A stretch of 64,000 bases of DNA from Parus major (taxonomy: Eukaryota; Chordata; Aves; Passeriformes; Paridae). Positions 12,193 to 25,692 of the stretch are shown piece by piece (position 1 is the stretch's first letter; every line of letters begins with the position of its first letter). The DNA lies in contig NC_031770.1 of assembly GCF_001522545.3 (NCBI RefSeq), positions 33,304,867 through 33,368,866 of the forward strand, in the 5' to 3' direction. Under the pieces are notes generated by a model. It did no database searches, was not told where the DNA came from, and saw nothing but the letters and a program-made list of their open reading frames with translations. The translations under genes were made by a program, and so were the position numbers.

Positions 12193-13606
12193 GACGGAAG
12201 CTGCAGCGGAAAAAAAGCTACTCTTAACTAAATAAGCAGACCATATGTGGTAAATGTTAACAAGAAGAGTGACAAAAACAGTGCGTGTTTCATTAAAAGG
12301 AACTACTACAGATACAAAGACAAATTCTAAAGGCAAGAATTTAAGTAAGATAAATTCTTTTCTAAAGCATTTATTGTAAGGAGGAATAATTTCCACAACC
12401 AAGAAAAAAATCTGTTTTGGTGTTACCCTGCTGCCAAATTTCAAAAACATTCTGGACTACTACATCAGTCTTGCAATAAATGAGTGTAAAGTTATTCTAA
12501 TTTCCAAGCTGTATTCCTCCTTGTTTCTCAACTACTCATTGTAAAATTCTCTTCATCTTGGCAAAACATGGCAGTTAGCCTTCAGTCATCCAGACTTCTC
12601 TCAATATCTTCTAGCTGCTCACAAAAAAGCTGAGTTGTGTTAATCTCAGTGTTCCTCCCCTATTTAGCATTAGCTAGCACAAGAACTTGAATATAAATAA
12701 GCTTCTAAATTTAAGTCTGTAATAAACACTACTGTCTGCAAAGATTAATTACAAGGAAGCATCTTTCCAGTTCTAAAGGTTAATATATTTGATGGGTCAG
12801 ATTGTTTGGAGGTTAAAAAGTATTAGGAGTTGCTACAGAAACACAGTTTTACTCTACTCTGCCTACATTTGGCTGGCTGGTCACAGTTTGCTTTTCTTGA
12901 ATACAGTACGTTCATCTGAAGCAGACAAGCTGACCACTTGTGCTGTCCCACTTGCTGCACTTGGCTGCATCCAGGCAAATCCCTTGAAGAAACACAGCAA
13001 CCAGTCTGGCCCTGCATGCCTGTGGGCAAAAACTCAAAACTTGAGAACAACCAGAGACTGAAGGAGGACTACAGAAGAGAGGCAGACAATGTCTGCTGCC
13101 CTAAACCAGGCCAAGAGACTCAGAAGAAAGACAAAGATATTGGGGGGAACAAAGGTACCTACAGAAAAATCCCACTGATTTACAAAGTCAGAGATTTTAG
13201 AGCCACAGAAAAGTAGACACTGCTGGTCCAGTACTGGAGCCACTGGAAAATGGCTCTCCTGGGCAACAATCCCAGAGGGTTAAGCCCACCACAAAAGAGC
13301 ACAGACAGCAGCTGGGTGATACTTGCGTTCAAACTGCTCTCTGTAAATTTCAATCCAGTTGTATTCTTTTCCAAATTACTAATTTAATGGTCTAATATGT
13401 GATTTATTTATGTGCCCTAATAAATGTAGCTGTGTCTGTCTATGCCTCTTTCCTGCTGTGATCACCAAGAAGAAGTGCTGCAGGCCCATGAGACAAGGCA
13501 GTGAATCCAGGGTTAAGTTATACTCGAAAAACATTTGAGATCTTTCCCTGTGTTCCAGTACACATTGAAACATGAAGAGATCCCTGTCTTCGCTGTGAAT
13601 GATTTA

Positions 13607-13631
13607 AAAAGCTTGTCTTCTACAAGCTTTT
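13607..13631. repeat. 10-base-arm hairpin
   Basis: Arms AAAAGCTTGT (13607-13616) and ACAAGCTTTT (13622-13631), a perfect inverted repeat with a five-base loop, CTTCT. Confidence 0.95.
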
Positions 13632-13835
13632 CTTCCTTTCCCTGGTTAAATTCATTTTGTAAATCATTGCTGCATTGAAAAAATGGAAATATAGGATTGT
13701 AGGGCTCTGTATGACCTTTTCCTGTGATTGACAGCTCCTTCAGCCAGGAAGACCAGGCACCACAGCCCTATTTTTACATTACCCAGCACAATTAGATAAT
13801 TTGTTATGCCTGTATAACCAATTCATTTCACTTAC

Positions 13836-14050
13836 CGCTTATTTGGATCCTTTATCAGTAGGCCTGATAGTAATGATTTTGCATCTGCAGACAGAGTCCG
13901 AGGAAATTTTATGTCCTCCATTAGTATCAGTTCAAATAGTTTCTCATGATCTTGGTTGTAGAAGGGTAATCTTCCACACATCATCTCATACATGACAACT
14001 CCTAATCCCCACCAGTCCACTGCACGACCATAGTCATTATCTTCTAACAC
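13836..14050 (-). CDS. AKT3: AKT3 coding exon 10 (kinase C-lobe)
   Basis: The largest exon here, 215 bases: 71 full codons plus two bases of Arg. It begins [20 protein letters not shown] and continues [20 protein letters not shown], then [31 protein letters not shown] (human residues 317-388). It builds the helical C-lobe, including the DxWxxG helix F element (DWWGLG) that anchors the regulatory and catalytic spines. Ala in TLSADAK replaces the Ser I recall in human AKT3 (TLSSDAK, position 370). The acceptor is tttctgtctcag and the donor GTAAGT after AAGCG. The Arg codon is completed by the first base of exon 11 (CG plus G). Confidence 0.98.
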
Positions 14051-17000
14051 CTGAGACAGAAACCAAAAGCATCTTTAAGACATAAACTATGTCATTTCAA
14101 TCTGATGCACCTATATATGAATGTGTTTCTGACACTCCTATTTTCACAGTATGCTGAAAGGACTCCCAGAACCTGACTCAAAACTGCAGCAGTGACACAC
14201 ACCTGAGCTCACTGAAATTCCAGGCTTACCAGGCACTGCACTGCTAGAAGCAAAATTAAAAATTGACAATGACCTGATCCAAACAATCATACTTCTTTTT
14301 ACCCTTTCCTATGTCCTCTGTCAGGCCATTTATACCATCCACAGCTTTGGGAAGAGACACTATCTACACAGGAACTAATGCCTCAGTTAGAAGTATGAAG
14401 CATCTGTTTGCTCAGTCACGTCCCTCTCTTTTACCCCACCTATCTAAAGTCTCCAATTTAGAACCACCTCAATCTTATTAAGACAAGTTTAGTTTCTTCA
14501 TGGTCTTTGTTTACATCAAAAGTCCTCAATGTCTTTCTCCTGCCACTTTCATTACATTCCATTAAATAGTCCTAACAGCTGAGCTGTGCCAATGCAAAAA
14601 AAAAATAAAAATGGTAGTGTTTATACACTACTGTGTTTACTACAAAACTATGCTTAGAGGTATTTTATGAACAAAGAAACTGGAAGAGTTTATACAATTC
14701 GTTAACACAATGTCACCTAAAAAACAACTTATTCCACAGCCCTTCTCCCAGCAGTGTTAGAGAATAAGAAATATAAGCAGTGCGTCTCGACTTTAATACA
14801 CCTTCATATTAAATTGCAGACATGGAGACAACACAACAGCAGCATTCACCCATAAAAGCCACAAGCAATATGGAAATTGAATGTTATTAAGTATATATTT
14901 CCAATTCTATTAATTTGTAGTAGATCATGCCCCTTCATACAAAAAAAGGATGAAACAGAAGTCAAGAAATCTTAAAACAGGAGGCACTACGATTGTGTAT
15001 GTCAAATAATCAATATTTGCTGCAGAAGAGCTATCAAAAAACCTTAAAACAATAAACAAAAAACCTTAACAATAAATAGAAAAATCAAAGAAATGCAAAT
15101 AATAGTGTAGAAATACATTTGTAAGGAATGCAAATAATTCTTTATAGAGAATTGTTACTGTACCACAGAAGGCAGATTCTGAAAGGGAGTACCTTATGGC
15201 TGATTTTTAAAAAAAGAGCAACAACAAACTAATCCCCAGAAAACAAAATACTTTTTACAGCACAGAGACACACACAATCACCATCACAAAGATCTCCTCC
15301 AGATTCAAACAGACATACAGGAACAGTCAGTTAGATACCTGCTAGTAAATCAGACTTTAATGAATAAGGCAACCTCTACAAGATCAGAAATAACTTTATC
15401 CATGAGTAGATTATCATGCAATTGTCTGAAATGGGTAATAGTGGGATGTTGAGCTCATTTATCTGGCTCTACTCTTGCTCCCCCAGTAAACCCAAGCCTG
15501 CTCTGAAGTATCTGGGATGTGCTGTTAGCAAAACCAACATGCAGTCTGATCCAGTATGGCAACTTTGGAAATCCCACACTAATCCATGCATTCATACTCC
15601 TACTTTTCCCTGTCCTTAAGGATTATTAGTGGAAACATGATGAAAATAAATACATTAAAAATCCTCCTGATGTATATAAGATTAAAAAATCATAAATATT
15701 AACACATTAACACATATGATTTACGACTGTGCCAAAACAAACAGACTCATTACCTCATTGGTATTTCCAAATAGAGGATGAAATTTTGGAAAGTGTAAAA
15801 TACAACAAATTAGTTGAATAAGTACATATGACAAAACTAACTAAAATAACTCCTGCATTTTAAAATTAATTAAATGTTTTATGAGTTGGAGCATATTGCA
15901 AGCTATTTGCCGAAAAACTGTGTATGAAATCTGTGACGCTTGTCTTTAAATCACCACTTCTTCTGCCACAGAATAAAAGCATTATCTATTTTTCTGCTAT
16001 AGCTATTAGCACTGCTACTGTTTCTCTCATCTGTACAGTTAGTCTTTTCTTTTAAAGCTAGCAAAATACATGAAATTGTGAGACAGTGGTAGATTCTTTT
16101 TACAAGTAAGCTGAGGTCTGGTTTGCATGCATGGTTTATAAAAGAAGGCAACAGGAAAATAAAACATATTGTTCTCTAAACAAGGCAAATCACATGGCCA
16201 ATAGCTAAAGCAAATTGTATTTGCAGCTTTACGTAATTTATGCAGGACTTTACCTAATAATAATAAAAAGTATGAACAACCTTTTGCTGCATTCCCACAA
16301 CAGCAACAAAACAGTGGTACAAAGAAAGAGCCAAATGTGATTTTTAACCTCTTTTTACATAAAATCATAAAAAAGCATAAAAGCTGGATTAACTGCCTCC
16401 CAAACCCGCATATCACCAGCCGGGTTCTCATCCCCAGCTGGTAAAACTGGCAACTCTTTATTTTTGTTTAAATACCTGGTTTACAGCCAGCCAGACAAGC
16501 AAGAGCATCAAAATGGTTTCATTTATGCAAAAGGAAAACAGCCTGAAAATAGTGTAAATAAAGCAAAATACATCTCAACTTATTTTAACGAAAATGTAAT
16601 AAAATTGTGCATAATGCATTCACAGTGAAGATAGACTATTATTTCCTTTAAGTAATTTCTAATCTTCATAGTGTTTAGAAACTGCAGGATTTGTAGACTG
16701 CGTCAGATCAATGGAAGTGAAGTGCTGGAGTCCAGCAGCTCCAACAACCAAATCTATGCAGTTAGGGCAAGCATGAGAACATGCCTGTACATACTGCCCT
16801 AGCATTACAGAATCCTATGGAAACAGTCCTTGGATTTGAGGGACTTGGTTTTAATTACACTGAACACAGGTCAAGAAAGCTTCAACTCAGTGCTAAAATG
16901 AACATGACATGCAGCTGCAAGCTTTGCACCTAAAAATAACTCAATCTTTTGCCCACCATAAAGTAGGTACTTGCTTTTAGAAAAAATCTCCTTTGGTTGC

Positions 17001-20000
17001 GAGGAGTGATGCTGCTGTCTCCAGTAGCTGCAGGATATCCTTGTATATGCAGGGTACCAGCCTAAGCACCCAGCCCAACATAGACACAGTGGAAAGTCTG
17101 ATCTCTTGGACTCTGTATGCTGCCCTTTAGAGCTGCCTCCACCAGCCAATTCTTGTCCCTTGCTACAATGACCCACAAATTTGTCTTTAAGCCAATGCCC
17201 TGCTCCAACAACCCAATCCCTTCATGGTCAGAGCAGGACAAGCAGCAGACCCGCCAAACCAAGGTCAACCACTCGATATCTGCTGTAAATCAATGCCTCC
17301 TGGCAGTACAACACAAGGATCACACAGAACCCATGGGCTCAGAGAGAGCACCTACACTGACTACATACTCAAGTAAGGCGTGTTTCCACACAGTAAAGAT
17401 GGACTTATTGTTTTCTTCCACAAAATTTGCTTAAATACTCAGATCGTTCAGATTTGCAATTTCCCTTCCTTCATCCTCTTCACATACAGGGGGTGCCAAA
17501 ATCCAAGCCACCTTGCCGAGATCTAGGTGAGGTTTTAGGAGCTCCAGCATAACGTGACATCAGTGTGTGAGTAACATTTGTAGTCATCCACTCCTGACAT
17601 AATCACTGTACCAAACTTCCCATCTCACTGAGCAAAGCTGTCTGGCTGACTGCAGTTCAGTCTGGATAATACCACAGATCATGGGAAATAAAACTCAAAA
17701 ACTTGCCATCGTTTATACATCTTGGGGAAATCTTACTCCATTTGTTTTCAGGGTTCAACAACTGGTTCTTTCAGAGGCACTGCCAGCCTAATTCAGGCTC
17801 TTGTTTCTGTTCTCTCACCACAGCTTCCCTTAACTTGTCAAAGCTATTCAACACACTTCAGATAGTAGAAAAAAAAGGGGGAAAAAGTTTCACCCTGGAT
17901 TATTTTTTACATGAATCAAGTTTTCTGACCTAAACCACTGAATTGCCTTGTGAACAGTTGCAGTAGCACAAGTGAGAACATGGGCAGCATCAGGTGCGGC
18001 ATTGCTGCAGAAAGAAGTGCTTGCCAATCTCTGCCCCAAAGTTACACTGACACAGAAGTTACACTGACTCTGCCAGTTTTTCCTGCACACACAGACAGCT
18101 GTAACAGCTGTGCTCACTTAGGGTGAAGATTAAGGCCCTGCTTTTCTTCCCAACCTGCATTTCTCTGAATCACTCCAGCAGTATAACAGGGTTCCAAAGT
18201 GGGCATAAACTCATTGCTGCACTCAAACCACTATAGTTTTTACAGGCATTGTCGCTCCTCTAACTCACACCTACACCTGCAGTGAGAGGACACAGCCTGG
18301 GTTTATATGGGTGCTTTAAAAACAGCTGCAGAGGTGCTACTGAAGTTTGTATTTTCCCTTCTTACATAAATATGCAAAAGGTTAAGTAACACACACAATT
18401 TTAACAAGCAAGAAACATTAGCCAAGCATCTGCTGCCAGGCATTTTCAGGTACGTTAATGCTTCTATGTTTTAGAGCTTCAATTAAGGGACAGCTATTTA
18501 TTTACCTTAAAATTTTCATTTGTATTGTGGTCAAAAAGCCACAACACAATTTTTTTTTTCATTTACTGAGAGAGCAGTAAACAAGGGAAAATAAAGTATT
18601 GTGTAGTGATTCCACTGTCTCTGCACACCTTGGGGTTTCTGGAGAGTATTACTGGCAGTGACCAAGTATACAACAGGATAGTGCTTTGTACAGAGCAGAC
18701 TGTAAAGCCCTACATACAAAATAAACAATTCAGTTCACAGAGCAACCTTTGCCTTTGTGATGATTAAGACAGCACAAACACACTGCAGGACTGCTAAGAT
18801 TGCAGTAATTCAGTTGTGTTTTTCCCTCACACATAGTAATTCATTTTGTTGGCAAGTAATTACAGATCAATGAAGAAAAATACTCTTGTGTTTACATTTA
18901 TTGACAAAAAAAGCACTATCTTATCTATATTATCTATTCCCCAATGCTGAGAAGCCCACTGTCTTGTACTTGAAAATAAAGATTGTTACTAGCGCTGAAA
19001 GTTTTCTCTTTCCCAGAATATAAAACACACAGAAACTACTTCTTCCTTTATTTCACTGGTGGCTGTAGATTTTAATCTTTAGGTTTATCAGTCAATATAT
19101 CTCCAGGTCCTTTGCATGTCACTCCTTTAAGAGCCTAACACACAGTCCACAGAATTTGATTTCCATTTAATTTTATGGTGAAAACCAGTGAAAAAATATA
19201 TTTTATTATTTTTATTGCTTCAGTGGCTAAGAGGTGAAAGGTTTTTTGGAGGCAACAACTTGAGACACATCTGCAAACTCCTATTTACAAGGGCTAGGGG
19301 CAGAGACACAGGAAGCAGACAATGAATGCCAAAGAGAAGTTGATACATACACGTGCAATGTTTTACAAGTTTCTGCAAAAATTATTTTTTTTAGGAGGTG
19401 AGCCAGCAGTATAGCAGGTGAAGTCTGTGACCATCTTAAGTCAATCATGTACTTCCACTTGCCCTAGGTGGGACTTAGAATTCTCTACTATATTTTACTA
19501 ATCACAGAACACTGAACGAGATGTGACTACCTCAAACAGTCTGAGCTCAATGTAGAAAATCCCTTAATCCTGTCTTCATTGCAATTTCTTGAAATACAAC
19601 ATCCCTGATGAGCAGAGTCTGGAAGATTTTTGGTTGCACAGAAGAAATTCACACCATCAAGAGCTGTATTTACCACACACCTCTAAGTGGGATTTAGTTG
19701 CTGTAATGTCTGGACTCTGCAAACACAGACAAATTTAGCAGTAACCTTGAGCATGAAAGGCTTCATAAAATTCATTGTCAATCTTATACAAAGGCTTGTC
19801 AGCATTGGATTTTATCTCTAAAAGAACAATATCAAAATATTTGACTTGCACTTTGTGCTAGATAATCAAGGCAACTTAGCAGAAAAGCCATTACATTTTT
19901 GACCTAGTAATGTTTCTCCTAATCCATTAGATATGGACCTTCAGATAGGACATTAGAAGTAGCTTATTGCTCAATCAATAATTTTGACAGAACAGATGGG

Positions 20001-20901
20001 AAAATATTTAAACATCTAAACAAACTGTCTGCACACCTATGTTGTGAAAGAAAACTGAGAACTTGGATAAACCAATGTACTGTTAATTTAAGGGGGAAAA
20101 AACTGTTTTCAATTAACCTTACAGTTCAGGTGGAGTGTATGTTCCTTAAGTATTCCTGGTAACCCTTCACACATTTTTATTGCTATAGTTGTTGGTCTGT
20201 TAACAAATATTCACCCACGTATTCTTCAAGAGAAGTTAAAAAAGAGTATTTGCTAGAACTTTCTGTCATCTGTGGTAACAACTGCAACAATAAGAAAGTT
20301 TATAATCTAACACGAATGAACAAAGGTGATACATACTTTTTTACAGACACAGACTTTTACCCAGATATATGAAAATCCATCCTGCAGAAGGGCATGTTCA
20401 ACAAGAATTACACAATTCAGTTACTATAACTGTATCTTGGTATGAAAAGTGTTGCTGCATCAATAGTAAAAAAACCCAAAACAACCACTTAATTGAGTGC
20501 TTACTGGTTTTATTATACACAGCTGAAAAGACAAAATGTCAAGATTATAGATCGCTTGGGAAATAGAGAGCTGAGATTTTCCACTGCTCTAAATTTTGCA
20601 GGTAGCTTTCTCCATTTTTTATATATTTTTACTTCTGGCCCTAATGTAAACTATCTTCCTATTACATTTTTGTATTCAAGATTCAGCCCATCTCACCTAG
20701 CTTTTTGTTATGTACTCTTATAAAATACATAGCAAACCAGTTTGGTTTTTTTTTTTTGTTGGCATATGTGCTCTATCAGAAATAGTATATGCTGATATAA
20801 ATGTGAATTAAGCAAAGCGTCCTAGAGTGAAGAGCAATATAAATTAATGCATTTAATATCCTGGAAGAGACAGACTTCAGTAGAATTCAAGAAAAGGAAT
20901 G

Positions 20902-21285
20902 GGGAAGGGAAGGGAAGGGAAGGGAAGGGAAGGNNNNNNNNNNNNNNNNNNNNNNNNNNNNNNNNNNNNNNNNNNNNNNNNNNNNNNNNNNNNNNNNNNN
21001 NNNNNNNNNNNNNNNNNNNNNNNNNNNNNNNNNNNNNNNNNNNNNNNNNNNNNNNNNNNNNNNNNNNNNNNNNNNNNNNNNNNNNNNNNNNNNNNNNNNN
21101 NNNNNNNNNNNNNNNNNNNNNNNNNNNNNNNNNNNNNNNNNNNNNNNNNNNNNNNNNNNNNNNNNNNNNNNNNNNNNNNNNNNNNNNNNNNNNNNNNNNN
21201 NNNNNNNNAAGGGAAGGGAAGGGAAGGGAAGGGAAGGGAAGGGAAGGGAAGGGAAGGGAAGGGAAGGGAAGGGAAGGGAAGGGAA
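20902..21285 (+). repeat. (AAGGG)n pentanucleotide array
   Basis: Pure GGGAA units on both sides of the gap: about 30 bases before it and about 75 bases after it. With the N run the array spans about 384 bases, although the true length is unknown. In AKT3 pre-mRNA it would read as CCCUU repeats. Confidence 0.95.
20934..21208. other. Assembly gap, 275 N
   Basis: Run of 275 ambiguous bases inside the AAGGG array, presumably a stretch that could not be assembled. Any open frame crossing it is meaningless. Confidence 0.99.
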
Positions 21286-23710
21286 ATTACTGCACAGGAA
21301 AAAGAGTATTCTAACAAGGGCTGTAAGAAACCAATGGCAACACTGGCGAAAAAGAAACCCAAGAAAACCACATCACATTAAAAAGACCCCTCAAAAGACA
21401 CCTTTCATAGAAGGGCAACAAATAAAAGCAAAATATCATTTCAGTCTCCAAAAAGATGGTAATTGTTTCTCATAATTCTACCCACTCTACCATTAGAAGA
21501 AAATCTGAAGACCTGTTCATGTCTGTATTAATTATAACTGCACTGGCAGTAGTCTCTAAAACATACACTGCCATAAGATGCAGGACGTGCAAGAAGTAAT
21601 AAATAACGATAAAACTGTGTTATGTCTTTCTAGTTGCTCTTATTTCCTGAAATTATTTTGAATATTTACTGATGTTAAATGGCATTTGTTCAGCTTTTAT
21701 TTATGCTTCATTTTTCTCAGAAAAACTAGAGGCTTTTGCTGAGATGGAAATAATGTTTGTATTGATTAAGTGAAAAGTAATGAAAAAATTTCAAGCAATA
21801 TTATTGAAACAGTCTTTATAAGAATTGTCATACTTGTTTTACAAAAAAAAGATGTTTTACTAGAAAATTGCTCTCTGCTTTTTTCAGATATAGAAAGTTC
21901 TGGTTTGAATACAAAAGTGTGTTTATGGACAGTGTTGAGCTAACCTTTTTTCTAGTATTCTGTATTATTATTTTTACATATTTGTTATATCTTTTCCCTT
22001 GAGAAGTCTGGTACTGCATGTGGACAACTGATTTTTGTGACTGGTGAGATTACCCAGGTAGCATGAAAATGCAAATTCTTATTGCATTATTGGTTATCTG
22101 CTTTCAGGAGAAAGTCTAATTTTTGTGCTAATAATCTGATGTTGCAGCAATTCTTCTGTCTGTGTAACAAAGCAATGCTTTCCTACCCTCATCTAAATGC
22201 TCCCCAGGTTTTGATCTTGGTACCAGTTCTTGCCAATAAATGTGTTCTGCTATGGATACCCTGCCTTGTCCACCTTTCATCATTTTCACCTCAGGGGCCC
22301 ACTGGCAATACCAAGCTGACAAAAGTGCTCAAATTCAAGTCACCAGCATTTTTGATGACTTAGGATCATAAGATGACAGAATGCGGGACTCCAAAACATG
22401 ATAAGTGATAACCAAACAGAAAAAAGACCAAATTTAAATTTACATGAGATCCGAGCATTTCAAGGTAAAACAGCTTCCTGCATTTTCATTTCCTCACAAT
22501 GTAAAAGAAATAATCTGGGGCTTGGAACTCTAGTGTAAGAAAATTCCATATTGTGAATCTCCCATAAATCAGAAGGGAAAATATTTTCAGGCATAGATGC
22601 TATTCCTCCTCAACCCCCCTTCACTGGTCCTCACCCAGAAACAGGATGTTGCCAAATATACAACAGACAGCTGTTCAAGAGCACAAGCCAACACTAAACC
22701 ACTCTTCCACAGGTAAAATAAATTCTATTGTGCCTCTGCTAAGAATCAGATTATGCATGAAGCATCTAGGTAAACACAGAGAAAATAAATTTCAACTATC
22801 CTTCTGAAGCCAGAAGAAAAATCAGTTAAGCAAAACACAACAGCATAACTACACTGCTCAGCTAGTGAGCAAACTATACTTTCAAGAAAATGAGAACACA
22901 TTATCAGAAGTTGAGCCTTCTTGGTTTTTAAGCAAAATATTCTGCCTCACCAGGAAACAGTAACGCCTCATACTGTAAGTTAAGACAAACACCTATTGAA
23001 ATACAAAACAAAAAAATAGTTATGGTATCAATTTTGCTAGAAGACTTGAAAATTAATATTCAGCAGGTTAGCTACTTTATTATTTTATGGAATAAAATAA
23101 ATCTCATAATTGAAAATTTTTTAAAGGAACTTAATATTTTTTATCTAACTCAATAGATACGAATGTTGAGATTTCATTAAATTAATGCACATGAATAAGC
23201 AAATATTCAACCCACATAATAGGGTATGTCCTTAGATGGGGTCCACACAAAAGATGATTTTTTTGTTGTTGCTTAGACCTTTTCTATTTACTTAGCTTTA
23301 GATATGCCTGTATGAGAAAGAGGTAATGCTACCTACCACAGATTAGCTATAGTCCTACAGATATCCTCATTACACATGTAATTTATTTACCATTAAAATA
23401 AGAAGGTTAAAAGCTTTTTGTGTCATCAGAAGAAAAATATTATCATAACCTGCAACATTGCCAATGTTTTACTATAAGAATTACCTTTCTGACAGCATTC
23501 TTTGAGCATAGAACACAATAGATTTGAATTCATAATTTTATAAGAAAGAAAGAATAAAACTACCACCTTTCTAAGTCTCTGGCTGATAAAAATTAATGTT
23601 CTACCCTTGGACAAAGCAACACTCTACAACATACTTTGCTAAATATATATTGAACACTCATAGGTTCCATTTCTTTTTATCAGTAAAGTTTTGGATTGAG
23701 TTTTTTTCTC

Positions 23711-23736
23711 GGGGTGGGGGGGGGTGTTGGGGAGGG
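23711..23736 (+). repeat. G-run cluster (quadruplex motif)
   Basis: Reads GGGGT, nine Gs, TGTT, GGGG, A, GGG: four or more G-runs of at least three with loops of one to four bases. It lies on the strand opposite to the AKT3 RNA-like strand. Confidence 0.9.
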
Positions 23737-24815
23737 CACTCTATTTTGTTCATTCTAACTTGGCGATCAAAGAATTTTTATTTTTACACTATTACAGAAG
23801 TGCATTTTTCTAGGTTTCCAAAACCACCTTATTCAACCTTCCCCATCTGTCACCATCTGCTTCTTTTTAGCATGTACTTTTTGTGTGATCACATAAGCAT
23901 GTGAAAAATAACTAACATTCAGATGATTGTCTGCTGGTACATTTGAGGACTGGGCATAATAAAAGTGAACTGCCAAAACGTACTTAACACTTCTAATTTT
24001 GTTGGGTCTTGCATGTAAGCTACATTTGATTTTCAAACCGTTTTACAGTTGGAAAGTTGATCAGGTACTCTAACTCAACACTAAAACTGAGACTACATAA
24101 TTAGCTCAGCACTAAAAAGATTGTATTGAAAGGGAGGAACAAAACCCAGAAATATATCCACACGAGTTCACACATCCCTCTTGACTGAGTCTGTCTGCAC
24201 AATATTGCCTGAGGCACAGGATAAGATGCTGCAAGCAGCCTACTTCTGGACAGTCACAGCCTGTGTCTTCTCTCCAGGCTACCACAGGACAAGGATAAAG
24301 GGATCTCATAGTTACAAGGGTGTAAGAAATCTCACAGAAAATGCCTGGGGAAGCAAAGACACTAAGCCTAGGGTAGAAATGCATAGAAATACAATGCAAT
24401 TCCAAACTATGCAGCAGATATTGCTTCTTGCTTTAGGTGAAAAGTAATTGGAAAATTCCATCACGGCACAAAAGCTGAATGATGGAGGTGTCTGTTTCCA
24501 GGACTCTGTCATGCTAAGACACAGCATTTCTGCTTGTAAATGCACTTCTCAATACGGTTTTCACAGGAAAAGAGCAAAACAAGACTAAAGCTGGAAAAAC
24601 AAGCTTACTTCCAATCCTCTAAAACACATTAACCTCACATTATGAGAATTTCATACAGAATTTTTTTTCCATCTTTTTAGAGAAACACTGCTCCAATCAG
24701 GTGCCTATCACGACTTCAGCAAAACCATATGAAACAGAACACCAGCACGTTTTTATCATTGCAGACCATTTGGCAGAGTGACTCATTATCCTTTCTCTGA
24801 AGAAAGAATTAACAT

Positions 24816-24848
24816 TAAAGAAAGTGAACAAAATAAAGAAAGTGAACA
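24816..24848 (+). repeat. 18-base tandem duplication
   Basis: The 15-mer taaagaaagtgaaca occurs at 24816-24830 and again at 24834-24848, a period of 18 bases. Confidence 0.9.
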
Positions 24849-25640
24849 CAATAAAAACAAGAACTGCCCCTTCCCCTAAACACATTCAACAAACAGTCTT
24901 CTATTAGTGCTTACCAGAGGTAACAAAATATGAGTGAGAGCTTGCCCTCTAGAACATAATGGAAAATTGAACTCAACATAAAGTTTATTTTCCACTGTCT
25001 CTTTTTTCCAAGTCTCAGAAGTTCACACCAGTCTTAAAACCTTGTGAATGCATATCCATCTTGCAACATCTTAACAGCAGCCTTCCCTTAATTTATGCCA
25101 TTTCCACTAATTCCCTTTTCCATCCAGTAGTTCTAGAGGTGGAAAATAATGGCACATAACTATTATTTATGAAACATTGCATAGAGTTTCAAAAAGCACA
25201 TTACGTTGATGCCTCAATTATCTTCAAACTCAAATGAAATATAACAGAAAAGGAGATTAAAAGGAAATTGCATAAGTCACAACAAAAATTATTCTGTCCT
25301 TCAGTTCCTTTATAATCCTAACCAAACAACTCTTCAGCAAGCTTCTCCTCAGTTTTAAGTTGTTCATCAATTCCTCCTGCCATTTGTGTCTCCCCACAAC
25401 ACATCTTATCAGTTCCTATTTACAAAATATTAACAAAATAACATAATAGTCTTTAGTCCAAACTCTCTTTCCTGCCCAAAATCACATTTTTCTCCTTAAG
25501 AAAAATCTTCTAAGCTCTAATATGTGTTTTCTGACCTATCAACCTACCAGTGACAACATTACATTCATTTCATTAATTTCCTTTCCCTCCTATTAGTCTC
25601 CCTTACTATCCTCCTTCAGGGTACTCAAATTCTCCTCTCT

Positions 25641-25692
25641 AGAAAAGGGAAAAAAGGGGAAGAGGGAGAAAAGGGGGAAAGAGGGAAAAGAG
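25641..25692 (+). repeat. Purine-rich tract
   Basis: About 50 bases of only A and G (runs such as gaaaagggaaaaaagg and ggggaagagggagaaa). It would be polypyrimidine in the AKT3 transcript. Confidence 0.9.

Larger units (their letters stand above)
11182..13835 (-). other. AKT3: AKT3 intron 10 (2654 bases)
   Basis: Short intron between exons 10 and 11. About one fifth is an LTR-like block at roughly 11682-12192. A perfect 10-base-arm hairpin lies at 13607-13631. The rest is unassigned intronic sequence. Confidence 0.9.

Noticed and set aside
13421..13460. AATAAA followed by GT-rich sequence, possible polyadenylation site on the plus strand
   Set aside because: No plus-strand exon or open frame leads into it; likely coincidence.
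20847..21381. Long open frames of repeating Gly-Lys-Arg-Glu or Pro-Ser-Leu-Pro-Phe on both strands
   Set aside because: They are translations of the AAGGG array and the N gap.
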